This document shows positions 51,005-60,192 of a stretch of 64,000 nt of DNA, one piece after another. Each line of letters begins with the position of its first letter. Positions within the stretch are counted from its first letter, which is position 1. The position numbers were made by a program, and so were the translations under genes. The notes under the pieces were generated by a model, which was not told where the DNA came from, ran no database searches, and worked only from the letters and a program-made list of their open reading frames with translations. The stretch lies in the NCBI RefSeq assembly GCF_020736845.1, contig NZ_JAFFQR010000112.1, forward strand, positions 421,903 to 485,902, given 5' to 3'. Origin of the DNA: Paenibacillus farraposensis (GTDB lineage Bacteria > Bacillota > Bacilli > Paenibacillales > Paenibacillaceae).

Positions 51005-52429
51005 TTAGCAGTCGAAATACAGGCTATATTCGTGCGGATGAACACGGATATTCACCGATTTAGCTTCAGAACGTTTTAACTCTACATAATTATCGATAAA
51101 GTCCTTCGTGAATACGCCGCCTTCAGTCAAGAATTCGTAATCAGCTTCCAGAGCGTCCAGAGCCTCATCCAGCGAAGCAGGTACGCTGCGGATTTTACCT
51201 TTTTCAGCGTCAGACAGTTCATAGATGTTCGTATCGAGTGGACCATAGCCCAATTCGATTGGGTTCAGTTTACGCTTGATGCCATCCAGACCTGCCATCA
51301 GCATCGCCGAGAAGGCCAGATAAGGGTTAGCTGTGGAATCCGGTGTACGGAACTCGATGCGGCAGCCTTTTGGCGTAACAGCCGCTACCGGAATACGTAC
51401 AGCTGCAGAACGGTTGCCTTTGGAGAATACCAGGTTAACCGGCGCTTCGTAGCCAGGAACCAGACGCTTGAACGAGTTCGTGCTTGGGTTTGTCAAAGCG
51501 ATCAGCGCAGGTGCATGGTACAGAATACCGCCGATGTAATGAAGAGCCATCTCGCTCAGGTTCGCATAAGCACCTTTTTCGTAGAACAAAGGAGTATCGC
51601 CGTCGAAAATGGATTGGTGAACGTGCATGCCGCTTCCGTTGTCTCCGAAGAGCGGTTTCGGCATGAAGGTTGCCACTTTGCCATATTGACGAGCTGTGTT
51701 GTGTACAATGTATTTATAAACAAGCAGATTATCCGCTGTTTTCTTCAGTGTATCAAAACGGAAGTTGATTTCCGCTTGGCCTGCTGTTGCTACCTCATGG
51801 TGATGGCGCTCAATTCTCAGACCAACTTCTTCAAGCAAACGGCACATTTCACTACGAATGTCCTGTTGGGTGTCTACAGGCGCTACAGGCACGTATCCGC
51901 CTTTTACTCCCACTTTAAAGCCCAGGTTGCCGCCTTCTTCCTTACGGTTTGTGTTCCAGGCAGCTTCCTCTGAATCAACGAAGAAAGAGGAACTGTTCAT
52001 GCCGCTCTCGTAGCGCACATCATCAAAGATAAAAAACTCGGACTCCGGTGCAAAAAATGCTGCTGTACCCACTCCTGCGGATTGCAAAAATTCCTCTGCT
52101 TTTTTGGCAATTCCACGTGGATCACGGTCATATTTTTCGCCATCCGGCGTAACAATGTCACACAGAATATTCAGTGTAGGGTGCTGAGTAAAGGGATCGA
52201 CAAAAGTCGCTTCTGGATCAGGCAGCATAACCATGTCGGATTCCTCAATACCACGATAGCCGGGAATGGAAGAACCGTCGAAAGCAACACCGTTAACAAA
52301 TGTTTCTTCATCTACTTCGGAAGCTGGCAATGAAATATGGTGAGCACGACCAGACAAATCTACAAAACGAAAATCTACCCACTCAATATTATTTTCCTGA
52401 ATTGTTTTCAATACGTTTTCAACGGACAT
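51005..52429 (-). CDS. glnA: Type I glutamine synthetase
   Basis: A 474-aa cytosolic ATP-dependent enzyme making glutamine from glutamate and ammonium. VAFDGSSIPGYRGIEESDMV, the APESEFFIF metal block, GDNGSGMHVHQSIF and KRLVPGYEAPVNLVFSKGNR are canonical. The length and the segment DTNIYELSDAEK (Tyr403) resemble the GSI-beta subtype, whose adenylylation site is NLYDLP-like, rather than the 444-aa GSI-alpha typical of Bacillus glnRA. There is no glnR beside it. AGGAAG precedes the ATG. A GlnR-like site lies upstream. Confidence 0.94.
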   Translation of the reverse strand: MSVENVLKTIQENNIEWVDFRFVDLSGRAHHISLPASEVDEETFVNGVAFDGSSIPGYRGIEESDMVMLPDPEATFVDPFTQHPTLNILCDIVTPDGEKYDRDPRGIAKKAEEFLQSAGVGTAAFFAPESEFFIFDDVRYESGMNSSSFFVDSEEAAWNTNRKEEGGNLGFKVGVKGGYVPVAPVDTQQDIRSEMCRLLEEVGLRIERHHHEVATAGQAEINFRFDTLKKTADNLLVYKYIVHNTARQYGKVATFMPKPLFGDNGSGMHVHQSIFDGDTPLFYEKGAYANLSEMALHYIGGILYHAPALIALTNPSTNSFKRLVPGYEAPVNLVFSKGNRSAAVRIPVAAVTPKGCRIEFRTPDSTANPYLAFSAMLMAGLDGIKRKLNPIELGYGPLDTNIYELSDAEKGKIRSVPASLDEALDALEADYEFLTEGGVFTKDFIDNYVELKRSEAKSVNIRVHPHEYSLYFDC

Positions 52430-52511
52430 GTCTTCTTCCTCCCAATTTTTCCGAACATTAAATCTTATACAACCCTGAAATGTTCATGATCGAATGTTTT
52501 TTTCTGTCGTC

Positions 52512-52586
52512 ATTATAAATCTCAAATATGACACGGGTCAATAGCTATGTAAGGTATTTTTTAAACTAATGTCAGATATTCTTACG
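52512..52586 (-). promoter_or_regulatory. Promoter and GlnR-like box of the glutamine synthetase gene
   Basis: TTGACC (52541-52536), 18 nt, TATAAT (52517-52512) on the minus strand. Further upstream TGTCAGATATTCTTACG (52570-52586) fits the GlnR/TnrA pattern TGTNA-N7-TNACA except for the last base. Confidence 0.55.
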
Positions 52587-52610
52587 CCCCTGATAACATT
52601 TGAATAGCAC

Positions 52611-52635
52611 AAAAAGCCCGAAGATTCGGGCTTTT
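52611..52635. terminator. Terminator of aroF
   Basis: AAAAAGCCCGAA-GA-TTCGGGCTTTT: a compact GC stem with A/T tracts on both sides. Confidence 0.88.
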
Positions 52636-52697
52636 GAGCGTTTTTAACTATTACTTCATTGCGGGAAAACTTTTATGCATTAATGTAAATAATTGGA

Positions 52698-53735
52698 TTA
52701 TGAGACGATACCAGGGGTGTGGAATGTTTTTCCTACTGCAGGAGCCAGCAATTCCAAATCTTTCAGCAAATCGGCAAATTGATCCGGGAACAGGGATTGC
52801 ACACCATCACCCGTCATCGAGTTGTCAGGGTCTGTATGCATCTCAATAATTAGTCCGTCAGCTCCGGCAGCTACCGAAGCCTTCGTCATCGGAACAACCA
52901 GCTCACGCCGTCCTGTGCCGTGGCTTGGGTCGGAGATAACCGGCAAATGGCTCAATTGGTGCAATACAGGGATCGCAGACAAATCCAGCGTATTTCTGGT
53001 ATAGGATTCAAATGTGCGAATACCGCGTTCACACAGCATAACATTCGGATTTCCACCCGCCAAGATGTACTCGGCAGCATTCAAAAACTCGTCATAAGTC
53101 GAGCTGAAGCCGCGTTTAAGCAATACTGGCTTGCCACAGGTTCCCAGCTTGCGCAGCAGATCGAAGTTTTGCATGTTGCGCGTACCTACTTGCAGAATAT
53201 CTGCATATTCCACACAGATGTCTACATATTCGGGTGTCATGACCTCTGTGATGGTCAGGAGACCATGTTTTTGGCCTGCTTCGGCCATCATGATCAAACC
53301 TTCTACACCAGTTCCCTGGAAGCTGTATGGCCCGGTACGCGGCTTAAAAGCACCTCCACGAAGGACTTGTGCGCCCGCAGCTTTAACCCGTGCGGCAATC
53401 TCGTCAATCTGCGCGGCAGACTCAACGGCACAAGGGCCACCCATAATCACAAGCTCATCCCCGCCGATATTTACACCTTTAATGGAGATTACTGTATTTT
53501 CGGGATGGAAATCACGGCTGGCCAACTTGTAGGACTTCGATATTTTCACTACATTTTCTACACCTTTCATCTGGCGCAAATGTTCAGCCAGCTTGGGCTC
53601 CACGTTGCCGATCAATCCGATGATTGTCCGATCCGATCCGCGTGACACATGAGCCTGCAGGCCTTCTTTTTCAATAACTTCAACAATCGCCTGAATATGT
53701 TCCTCAGGTGTTTGCACACCAGCGATAACGATCAT
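52698..53735 (-). CDS. aroF: 3-deoxy-7-phosphoheptulonate (DAHP) synthase
   Basis: A 345-aa enzyme for the first step of the shikimate pathway, joining phosphoenolpyruvate and erythrose 4-phosphate. The first 70 residues (SRGSDRTIIGLIGNVEPKLA) are the ferredoxin-like regulatory domain of the type I-beta enzymes. The barrel holds MGGPCAVESAAQIDEIAARV, LRGGAFKPRTGPYSFQGTG, LLKRGFSSTYDEFLNAAEYI and SDPSHGTGRRELV. The ATG at 53735 with AGAGGAAG is chosen; the longer frame upstream is not family sequence. Feedback by an aromatic amino acid is likely. Confidence 0.94.
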   Translation of the reverse strand: MIVIAGVQTPEEHIQAIVEVIEKEGLQAHVSRGSDRTIIGLIGNVEPKLAEHLRQMKGVENVVKISKSYKLASRDFHPENTVISIKGVNIGGDELVIMGGPCAVESAAQIDEIAARVKAAGAQVLRGGAFKPRTGPYSFQGTGVEGLIMMAEAGQKHGLLTITEVMTPEYVDICVEYADILQVGTRNMQNFDLLRKLGTCGKPVLLKRGFSSTYDEFLNAAEYILAGGNPNVMLCERGIRTFESYTRNTLDLSAIPVLHQLSHLPVISDPSHGTGRRELVVPMTKASVAAGADGLIIEMHTDPDNSMTGDGVQSLFPDQFADLLKDLELLAPAVGKTFHTPGIVS

Positions 53736-53949
53736 ATTTTTCTTCCTCTCTATAAAACATATTTTATGAATTCTTATTAAACACATTGTACCGCTTAAAC
53801 GCTTGTTCGCTTTTAAGCTTTTATTCATTAAAGCAACTATACTTGTTTTTACATGACTCGTCAAGGCTCAATACGGATTTTATCCCCATAACTATAAGGA
53901 AAAATATCGAATGGTTCAGCTCCACTGAACATTCTAAATTCTATAATCT

Positions 53950-53990
53950 AAAAAAGCCGCTATCCAGGCATTGATTCCTGAATAGCGACT
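53950..53990 (-). terminator. Terminator of ispH
   Basis: On the minus strand TCGCTATTCAGG pairs with CCTGGATAGCGG, followed by six T. Confidence 0.85.
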
Positions 53991-54004
53991 GTGTTCAACT
54001 ACTG

Positions 54005-54961
54005 CTATTCCGTCGTTTTTGACTTCTCCCGTACAGGAGGCAGCAGCTTTGTCATATCAATCGTTCGCTGGATCTCCCATGTATCCGGGTTAGCCGGGTC
54101 ATACTGCTCCAGATACGTAATGACCTCTTTCGTAATCAGCGTAGGCGTAGAAGCGCCGGATGTCACCGCTACTTTCGTAATGCCCTCCAGCCACTCTCTT
54201 TTCAGCTCTGTTACATCGGAAATCCGATAGGCTTTCGTGCCAGCGACCTCGTGGGACACTTGGGCAAGTCTGTTGGAGTTATTGCTGCGTGGATCACCAA
54301 CGACGATCACCAAATCCGCCTGTCCTGCCTGCTCGGCTACCGCCTCCTGGCGTACTTGGGTTGCCAGACAAATTTCATTGTGTATCTCAGCACCCGGGAA
54401 TTTCTCCAGCAGCTTCTTCATAATGTGCTTGATGTCCCATTGGCTCATAGTCGTCTGATTGGTAATGAGGATCTTGCCCTCGGGCAGCGCAAGCGTATCA
54501 ATTTCCTCTTCTTTTTCAATCAGATGAACATGATCCGGCGCTATTCCGATAGCTCCCTCTGGTTCAGGGTGCCCCTTTTTGCCGATATAAATAATCTCGT
54601 ATCCTTCCGCCGACTTCTCCCGAATCAGATCATGGGTCTTCGTCACATCCGGACAGGTTGCATCCACTGTAGTAAGTCCTTTATCCCGTGCCAGCTTGCG
54701 AACCTCAGGCGATACGCCATGGGCGGTAAAAATAACGGTACCGCTCTCCACCTGGCTCAAAATCTCCATACGGTTCGGGCCGTCCAGTGTAATAATCCCT
54801 TCTTCTTCAAAGGAATGGGTGACATGGCTGTTATGCACAATCATGCCTAATATATAAATAGGCCGGGGTAAGTCCAGGTTTTTGGCTGCCTGGCGAGCCA
54901 ATACCATGGCATCGACTACGCCGTAGCAGTACCCCCGGGGTGAAATCCTGAGTACTTCCAA
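54005..54961 (-). CDS. ispH: 4-hydroxy-3-methylbut-2-enyl diphosphate reductase
   Basis: A 318-aa iron-sulfur enzyme for the last step of the MEP isoprenoid pathway. RISPRGYCYGVVDAMVLARQ has the first cluster Cys; VDATCPDVTKTHDLI and EICLATQVRQEAV have the other two. GMIVHNSHVTHSFEEEG and FTAHGVSPEV carry active-site residues. The TTG at 54961 gives the N-terminus usual in Bacillales (MEVLRISPRG); a GTG at 54970 is an alternative. Ribosome site is weak. It may be read together with the kinase gene 112 nt upstream. Confidence 0.92.
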   Translation of the reverse strand: MEVLRISPRGYCYGVVDAMVLARQAAKNLDLPRPIYILGMIVHNSHVTHSFEEEGIITLDGPNRMEILSQVESGTVIFTAHGVSPEVRKLARDKGLTTVDATCPDVTKTHDLIREKSAEGYEIIYIGKKGHPEPEGAIGIAPDHVHLIEKEEEIDTLALPEGKILITNQTTMSQWDIKHIMKKLLEKFPGAEIHNEICLATQVRQEAVAEQAGQADLVIVVGDPRSNNSNRLAQVSHEVAGTKAYRISDVTELKREWLEGITKVAVTSGASTPTLITKEVITYLEQYDPANPDTWEIQRTIDMTKLLPPVREKSKTTE

Positions 54962-55072
54962 AAATAGCACCCGCTTTCTTTGACACAGTATACCGCTCCA
55001 ATAACCGGGCAGCTGTGGGCATTCAGCCCTCTACTGGCCAATTCTATGATGTAGTTGCCCTCCTATTATAGC

Positions 55073-56551
55073 TTATTCCAAAGGTGCGGAAAAGCTGACC
55101 GGAAGCCAGATGACAAAGGTCGTTCCTTCACCTTGGCGTGTAACCACTTCCACAGATCCGTGATGCTCATCAATAATCCATTTGGCAATGGACAGCCCCA
55201 GACCGATTCCCTCCGTCACGCCGCGTGATTCATCCGCCCGGTAAAAGCGGTCAAAAATAAAGGGAACCTGACTCTTGTCCATCCCGATGCCTGTGTCACT
55301 GATCCGCAGACCCACCTGCCCCTGATAAATGATGGCATCAAACCGGACGGTTCCTTCAGGAGTATATTTGAACGCATTATCAATGAAAATGAATAGCATT
55401 TGCTGCAGATAATCCTTGCTGCCTTCCATATAAATGCCATTCAGCATCGAAAAGTCGCCCACAATCCATTCGGCGGTCCGCTCTAAAAATTGGGCACGGC
55501 GGGCAACCTCATTTACGAGCGGTTCCAGCGCAACGGGAGACTTATCGAATGTTTTCCCCGTATCCGCTCTCGCAAGTGACAGCATATCCCCAACCAGGCG
55601 GCTCATACGCTTGCCTTCATCCGCCATGTCACTCAGTGCTTCCATGGACAGCTCACGGATCATCTCTTCATCCATTTTCGGCCGCTCTCCCGGCTCGGTC
55701 GTCCACATTTTGAGCAAAAAATCAACGTTGCCACGAATGGTCGTAAGCGGTGTACGCAGCTCATGGGAAGCATCGGCGACAAAACGGCGCTGTGCCCCGT
55801 ATGCATCCTCCAGTTCCTTGTAAAAAGATTCTGTACGTTCCAGCATATTATTAACCGTGCCGATCAGCCGACCAATTTCATCTGCCGGACCGTCATATTC
55901 AATCCGAACACTCAAGTCATTGCTGGATTGAATCTGATTTGCTCCTTCAATCACCTTGACCAGCGGCTTCATCGACTTGCGGGCCAAAAAGAGTCCTGAG
56001 GTCGCAGCAGCGAGCAGAGCAACTAACGAGCCGTATATAAGCACACTTTGCAGCCTGTTCATGAGCCGATCCTGCGAGCCCGTGAATTGGCCTATCTGTA
56101 GAAAGCCAACCACCAGGCCCAGCTCATCAGATTTGATCGGCTGCTGATAAATCATAAAGGAATCCCCTTTTACGTTTACACGCCGAATCCCCTCATTTTG
56201 GACCGCTCCTGCCATTGTAGAGGGCACCGGGAAGGTGATTTTGAGGTCCTTCATATTTTGAGTCGTTTTGGTTACCCCAGATGTGTAATTATAAATTTGT
56301 ACATATAGCTGTGAGTCATCAATTCCACGTCCCTGCACCAAGCCCAAATCCAGGTTGGGGACTTCAAATAATCCCCCTTTAATGGTAAGCAGCAGCTGTT
56401 TATTAATCCGTGGCGCCTGAGTCATAAGCTGACTTTTCACTTCATTATATGTGTAATAATAAACCAGTCCGTAAATAGCCAGTCCAAAAATGACAAGCAC
56501 TATAGCCAAGATACTTGAATACCAAGCTGTCAGCCGCCACCGAATAGACAT
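55073..56551 (-). CDS. Sensor histidine kinase
   Basis: A 492-aa membrane kinase. Helices at about 11-33 and 168-190 enclose an extracellular sensor domain of about 130 residues. HAMP, HisKA (His263 in VADASHELRTPL) and ATPase boxes (FIDNAFKYTPEG, RISDTGIGMDKSQVPFIFDR, GIGLGLSIAKWII) follow. The ATG at 56551 is one base after the regulator stop, with AGAGGTG nine bases upstream. It pairs with the regulator gene. An HtrA protease gene precedes the pair, a layout reminiscent of secretion-stress systems such as CssRS or MprAB-PepD. Confidence 0.88.
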   Translation of the reverse strand: MSIRWRLTAWYSSILAIVLVIFGLAIYGLVYYYTYNEVKSQLMTQAPRINKQLLLTIKGGLFEVPNLDLGLVQGRGIDDSQLYVQIYNYTSGVTKTTQNMKDLKITFPVPSTMAGAVQNEGIRRVNVKGDSFMIYQQPIKSDELGLVVGFLQIGQFTGSQDRLMNRLQSVLIYGSLVALLAAATSGLFLARKSMKPLVKVIEGANQIQSSNDLSVRIEYDGPADEIGRLIGTVNNMLERTESFYKELEDAYGAQRRFVADASHELRTPLTTIRGNVDFLLKMWTTEPGERPKMDEEMIRELSMEALSDMADEGKRMSRLVGDMLSLARADTGKTFDKSPVALEPLVNEVARRAQFLERTAEWIVGDFSMLNGIYMEGSKDYLQQMLFIFIDNAFKYTPEGTVRFDAIIYQGQVGLRISDTGIGMDKSQVPFIFDRFYRADESRGVTEGIGLGLSIAKWIIDEHHGSVEVVTRQGEGTTFVIWLPVSFSAPLE

Positions 56552-56552
56552 A

Positions 56553-57242
56553 TTACACATCACCTCTTAAAATATAGCCGGCTCCCCGAATCGTACGAAT
56601 GAGCCGTTTGCCGCCATCCTGTTCTGTTTTTTGTCGCAACATGGCAATATATACTTCCAGCACGTTCGATTCACCGCTATAGTCATAGCCCCAAATTTTA
56701 TCCATAATCAAATCACGTGACAGCACACGCTTCGGGTTTTGCATAAACAAATGGAGCAATTCAAATTCTTTTGCTGTCAGTTCCAAACGTTTGCTGCCAC
56801 GGAACACTTCACGCGATTCATTATCCAGCTGCAAATCTTCAAAGACAAGCCGATTCCCGCTATTGTCCTGCTGTTCGGTTTTCCGCCGCAAAAGTGCCCG
56901 CACACGTGCCAGCAGCTCCTCCAGTGCAAACGGCTTGACAAGGTAATCGTCGGCCCCCAGATCCAGCCCCTTAACCCGGTTTTCCACCTCATCCTTGGCT
57001 GTAAGCATCAGGACAGGCACCGTGCTGCCGCCTTCCCGCATACGACGGCATACCTCAAAACCATCCACCTGCGGCATCATTACATCCAGCACGACAACAT
57101 CAGGCTCAGCTGTCAGCATTTTATTCAATCCTTCTGCTCCGTTGGCGGCCGTCAGCACCTCGTAGCCTTCAAAAGCCAGCCCTCTGCGCAGCATGGACAC
57201 AATTTTCTCATCATCATCAATAATCAGAATGGTAGAACGCAT
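56553..57242 (-). CDS. OmpR-family response regulator
   Basis: A 229-aa regulator with Asp53 in VVLDVMMPQVDG, Lys in YLVKPFALEE and a winged helix (LTAKEFELLHLFMQNPKRVL, SNVLEVYIAMLRQK, TIRGAGYIL). It is followed by its kinase gene, one base apart. It lies 144 nt downstream of htrA on the same strand, but a terminator separates them. Control of htrA is a reasonable guess, not shown. Confidence 0.9.
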   Translation of the reverse strand: MRSTILIIDDDEKIVSMLRRGLAFEGYEVLTAANGAEGLNKMLTAEPDVVVLDVMMPQVDGFEVCRRMREGGSTVPVLMLTAKDEVENRVKGLDLGADDYLVKPFALEELLARVRALLRRKTEQQDNSGNRLVFEDLQLDNESREVFRGSKRLELTAKEFELLHLFMQNPKRVLSRDLIMDKIWGYDYSGESNVLEVYIAMLRQKTEQDGGKRLIRTIRGAGYILRGDV

Positions 57243-57326
57243 ACACCATCGAACTCCTTTATTATCTTCTTTTCACTCTATTGTAGCAGGAGTAGACGCG
57301 CGTAGCACCTTGCCGTCACATACAGC

Positions 57327-57358
57327 AAGAAACGGAAGGGCTATTCCTTCCGTTTCTT
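57327..57358 (-). terminator. Terminator of htrA
   Basis: GAAACGGAAGG pairs with CCTTCCGTTTC around a short loop. Confidence 0.8.
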
Positions 57359-57386
57359 CCTCACATGTTCATTTGTATTTATCAGC

Positions 57387-58967
57387 TTATTGCTGAAGTG
57401 CCGAGTTAAAATCATTTTTGTTGCCTATTTTCACTTGAATGTTCATTTTCTGTCCGGCCCGTTCAATGTTAAGCGTCAGTACTGTACCTACTTTTTGCTT
57501 CTGAATGAACTGAATCAGCTCTTGTGAGGTGCTGTAAGGTGTGCCATTGGCACCGATAATCACATCGTAAGGACGCAGATCCGCCTGATAAGCAGGGGAT
57601 TTATAAATAATATCGCGCACGACCGAGCCTTCGGTCAAAGACGTACCCAATTCCTTGGCTACCTCAGGGCTCAAATTTAACAGGCTTGCACCAATGAAAG
57701 GTACAGGTTCTTTCGGAATAGGCTGATTATTTTTCAGCTTATCGACAACTTCCAGAATCGTATTGGACGGAATCGCAAAACCGATCCCCTGTGCGTCTGC
57801 ACTCACAGCTACGTTCATGCCAATAACCTGGCCTTGCAGGTTCAACAGCGGTCCACCAGAGTTACCTGGATTTATGGACGCATCCGTTTGAATAAGATGC
57901 TTGTATTGAGTCGGTTTTCCAGTCGATTCACTATTAATGGTGATGGTACGTTCTTTTGCACTCAGCACCCCGGCTGTTACGGAATGTTCGAAGCCTTCAG
58001 GGTTACCGATTGCTACCATCCACTCACCGACTTTAGCCTTGTCGGAATTCCCTAGCGTTACCGTTGGGAAGTTATTTTTACCGTCTATTTTAAGTACCGC
58101 CAAGTCAAGGTCTGCATTTTTGCCTAACACCTTAGCCTCATACGGTTTATTAGTTCCTTCTACAGTAACCTGAACTACGCTTGCACCTTCAACAACGTGG
58201 TTGTTAGTCAGAACATAACCCGATTTATCAAAAATAAAACCGGAACCAATGCCAAGCGGGGTCAGTTGTCCGCTGTCGCTGTTGCTGCTGTCGTTTCCAT
58301 TATTGCTGTTTCCATCACTGTCTCCATACTGATTTCCAAAGAAGTATTGATACAGCGGGTCATTAAAATAAGGGCTGCTTTGTCTGCCGCTTGACTGCTT
58401 GGCAAGTGTTTCGATTTTGACGACCGCAGGTCCCGCCTTTTCAACAACGGATTGAACATCTGCGGTACCTGAAGGCATCATCGCCGGAACTGCAGTTGGC
58501 GCAGAACCTGCCGATCCTGAATTTGTCGTTTCTCCGCTTTCCGCTGCTGCCGAGGTCATCGCCGTCTCCGGTGTAAACATATTGGTTCGGTCAGCCGTGT
58601 ACATCAAGACCGTAATAACCAGCATCCCGGCTAAAAAAGATAGAAAAATTGTTTTGAACTGCGACTTGGGTTTATTCGGCTTGAATTGCCAGTTGCCTCC
58701 ATTTCGACCTGAACCGTTCTGCTGCTCAAACTCAGCTCGATGGTAAGAAGGAGGAAGAGATCTTACTGCCTGCGGTGGCGTAATTTCAACGTCCTTCTCC
58801 ACTGAATATCCCTCTCTGCGTTGCGCGTCGGACTGAACTGAAGAAAAGGGACCGTAGGAATAATAATATGAAGAACCATTTGATTCGTTCGGTCCAGTTG
58901 TTCTATCGGTATCAGCCTGATCGTTGTCGTTCCGGCGTCCGGAATGATCATTTTTGAATTCGTCCAT
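57387..58967 (-). CDS. htrA: Membrane-anchored HtrA-type serine protease
   Basis: A 526-aa envelope quality-control protease. A hydrophilic cytosolic N-terminus of about 105 residues is followed by one helix (106-124), a low-complexity linker, an S1C protease domain and a C-terminal PDZ domain (VVRDIIYKSPAYQADLRPYD). The catalytic triad is visible: His257 in TNNHVVEG, Asp288 in DLDLAVLK and Ser370 in NPGNSGGPLL. An Asn/Ser/Asp-rich insert near residues 214-233 is unusual. GGGAGGAG precedes the ATG. Two-component genes follow on the same strand. Confidence 0.92.
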   Translation of the reverse strand: MDEFKNDHSGRRNDNDQADTDRTTGPNESNGSSYYYSYGPFSSVQSDAQRREGYSVEKDVEITPPQAVRSLPPSYHRAEFEQQNGSGRNGGNWQFKPNKPKSQFKTIFLSFLAGMLVITVLMYTADRTNMFTPETAMTSAAAESGETTNSGSAGSAPTAVPAMMPSGTADVQSVVEKAGPAVVKIETLAKQSSGRQSSPYFNDPLYQYFFGNQYGDSDGNSNNGNDSSNSDSGQLTPLGIGSGFIFDKSGYVLTNNHVVEGASVVQVTVEGTNKPYEAKVLGKNADLDLAVLKIDGKNNFPTVTLGNSDKAKVGEWMVAIGNPEGFEHSVTAGVLSAKERTITINSESTGKPTQYKHLIQTDASINPGNSGGPLLNLQGQVIGMNVAVSADAQGIGFAIPSNTILEVVDKLKNNQPIPKEPVPFIGASLLNLSPEVAKELGTSLTEGSVVRDIIYKSPAYQADLRPYDVIIGANGTPYSTSQELIQFIQKQKVGTVLTLNIERAGQKMNIQVKIGNKNDFNSALQQ

Positions 58968-59116
58968 TGTATATCTCCTCCCAAACCCTATGCTTCAAGG
59001 TGGTGTTGTTTAACTGACTTTATTGTGCACTTCAAACCTTAATTCCACCTTAAAAAAAATTAAAAAGCAGCTAAAACCTTTGACCTATATGTACTTGCCT
59101 ATTTCTAGTCAATACG

Positions 59117-59143
59117 AAATGCCCCGGAAAATTCCGAGGCATT
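59117..59143 (-). terminator. Terminator of the gamma-SASP gene
   Basis: AATGCCTCGGAA pairs with TTCCGGGGCATT around a short T-rich loop on the minus strand. Confidence 0.75.
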
Positions 59144-59162
59144 GTTGATTGTATATGCTTTT

Positions 59163-59471
59163 TTATTTCGTGTTGAAGTTTTCATCGAACTTTTGGTTCG
59201 GTGTTTGAGCATTGCTTTGAATTTTATTGCGACTGGAGTTTTGTACTTTTTGGGCTACTGCGCTTGTACCTGCTACATCTGTTGCAAATTCTTCACTATA
59301 CTTCTCATTAGGTGTTTGGTAGTTGTCTTGAATTTTATTTTGTTCAGATTGCTTCACCTTTTGAGAAACGACACCTATCGTACTGTCTTGTGCAAATTCT
59401 GCTTTAAACTGATTGCCTGCGCTTGCTTGGGCACCTTGGTTCATGTTTGAGCTTCCACCTTGCTTTGGCAT
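59163..59471 (-). CDS. sspE: Gamma-type small acid-soluble spore protein
   Basis: A 102-aa, Gln/Asn/Ser-rich protein stored in the spore core as an amino-acid reserve, degraded on germination. Two related repeats are visible (KAEFAQDSTIGVVSQKVKQS; EEFATDVAGTSAVAQKVQNS), each followed by NKIQ and QTPN, and the EFA sites fit the germination-protease cleavage pattern. The ATG at 59471 has GGGAGG nine bases upstream. A forespore-type promoter lies upstream. The gene symbol is by analogy to Bacillus. Confidence 0.88.
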   Translation of the reverse strand: MPKQGGSSNMNQGAQASAGNQFKAEFAQDSTIGVVSQKVKQSEQNKIQDNYQTPNEKYSEEFATDVAGTSAVAQKVQNSSRNKIQSNAQTPNQKFDENFNTK

Positions 59472-59498
59472 AAATTTCAACCTCCCAATATGTTTTGT

Positions 59499-59550
59499 GG
59501 GATAAGCTTATCCCGCAACATAGTATGCGGAGTCAGAAAGCACAATATTC
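59499..59550 (-). promoter_or_regulatory. Forespore (SigG/SigF-like) promoter and 5' hairpin
   Basis: On the minus strand GAATA (59550-59546), 18 nt, CATACTA (59527-59521) fits the SigG pattern GYATR-N18-CATWHTA with one mismatch. The perfect palindrome GGGATAAGCTTATCCC (59499-59514) then lies at the expected 5' end of the mRNA and could stabilise it. Confidence 0.55.
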
Positions 59551-59555
59551 AAGGA

Positions 59556-60131
59556 TTAAATGGAAGCATCCAGTGTCGCGGTCGGAATTAATTTATGTCT
59601 CTCTATCGCCTTTTGGAGCGATTGTATCATCTTTTCCGTACATTTTCCGTTCCCTTTTTTTATAATTTGCACATTCACATCTTTCTTGCCCCATTCGGAG
59701 TACACCTGCCGGATTGTTTTAAAATACAAGTCGATTTTATTGCCCTTAATCGCTGAGCCTGTATCTGCTACAATTCCGTAGCCGTAACCTGGAATGTACA
59801 AAATGCTGCCCAAAGGAAACGTCTTGGGATCAGCCGCAATCGTAGACAGTGTGTTTTTGTCACGACGCACTTTTACACCCGAATACGTAATACCATAACC
59901 GGGATGATTTGGCCGTTTGCCAGTCGATTCATAGCCTGCTGTATATCCTGTTGCCGTGACCGTCATGGTCGTAATGACCTGCTCCTCGGGCGGGGCCAAA
60001 ACAGGAGTTGATTGCCATCTCTTGTGCTGGACCGGTTCTTTGTGACCGTAAACCTCATTACCGGGCGTGAATAAACAGCTTGCAATGATCACGGTACCCA
60101 AACACCGTTTCCATACCAACATGGATCTCAT
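59556..60131 (-). CDS. 3D-domain protein (YuiC-like)
   Basis: A 191-aa exported protein. A signal-like helix (CLGTVIIASCLFTPG) is followed by a 3D domain with its conserved Asp residues: TVTATGYTAGYESTGKRPNH, AADPKTFPLGSILYIPGYGY and VADTGSAIKGNKIDLYF. The domain resembles the MltA lytic transglycosylase barrel. YuiC-type proteins cut peptidoglycan, in some species as stationary-phase muralytic factors. GGGGAGG precedes the ATG. Confidence 0.88.
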   Translation of the reverse strand: MRSMLVWKRCLGTVIIASCLFTPGNEVYGHKEPVQHKRWQSTPVLAPPEEQVITTMTVTATGYTAGYESTGKRPNHPGYGITYSGVKVRRDKNTLSTIAADPKTFPLGSILYIPGYGYGIVADTGSAIKGNKIDLYFKTIRQVYSEWGKKDVNVQIIKKGNGKCTEKMIQSLQKAIERHKLIPTATLDASI

Positions 60132-60192
60132 AAAAAACCTCCCCTTGAGGCACAGGCTTTCCAGAAATCCGCTCGATTATACGAACCATTTA

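Noticed and set aside
53120..53650. Plus-strand frames of 130-240 codons opposite aroF
   Set aside because: They mirror a highly conserved enzyme gene and have no ribosome sites.
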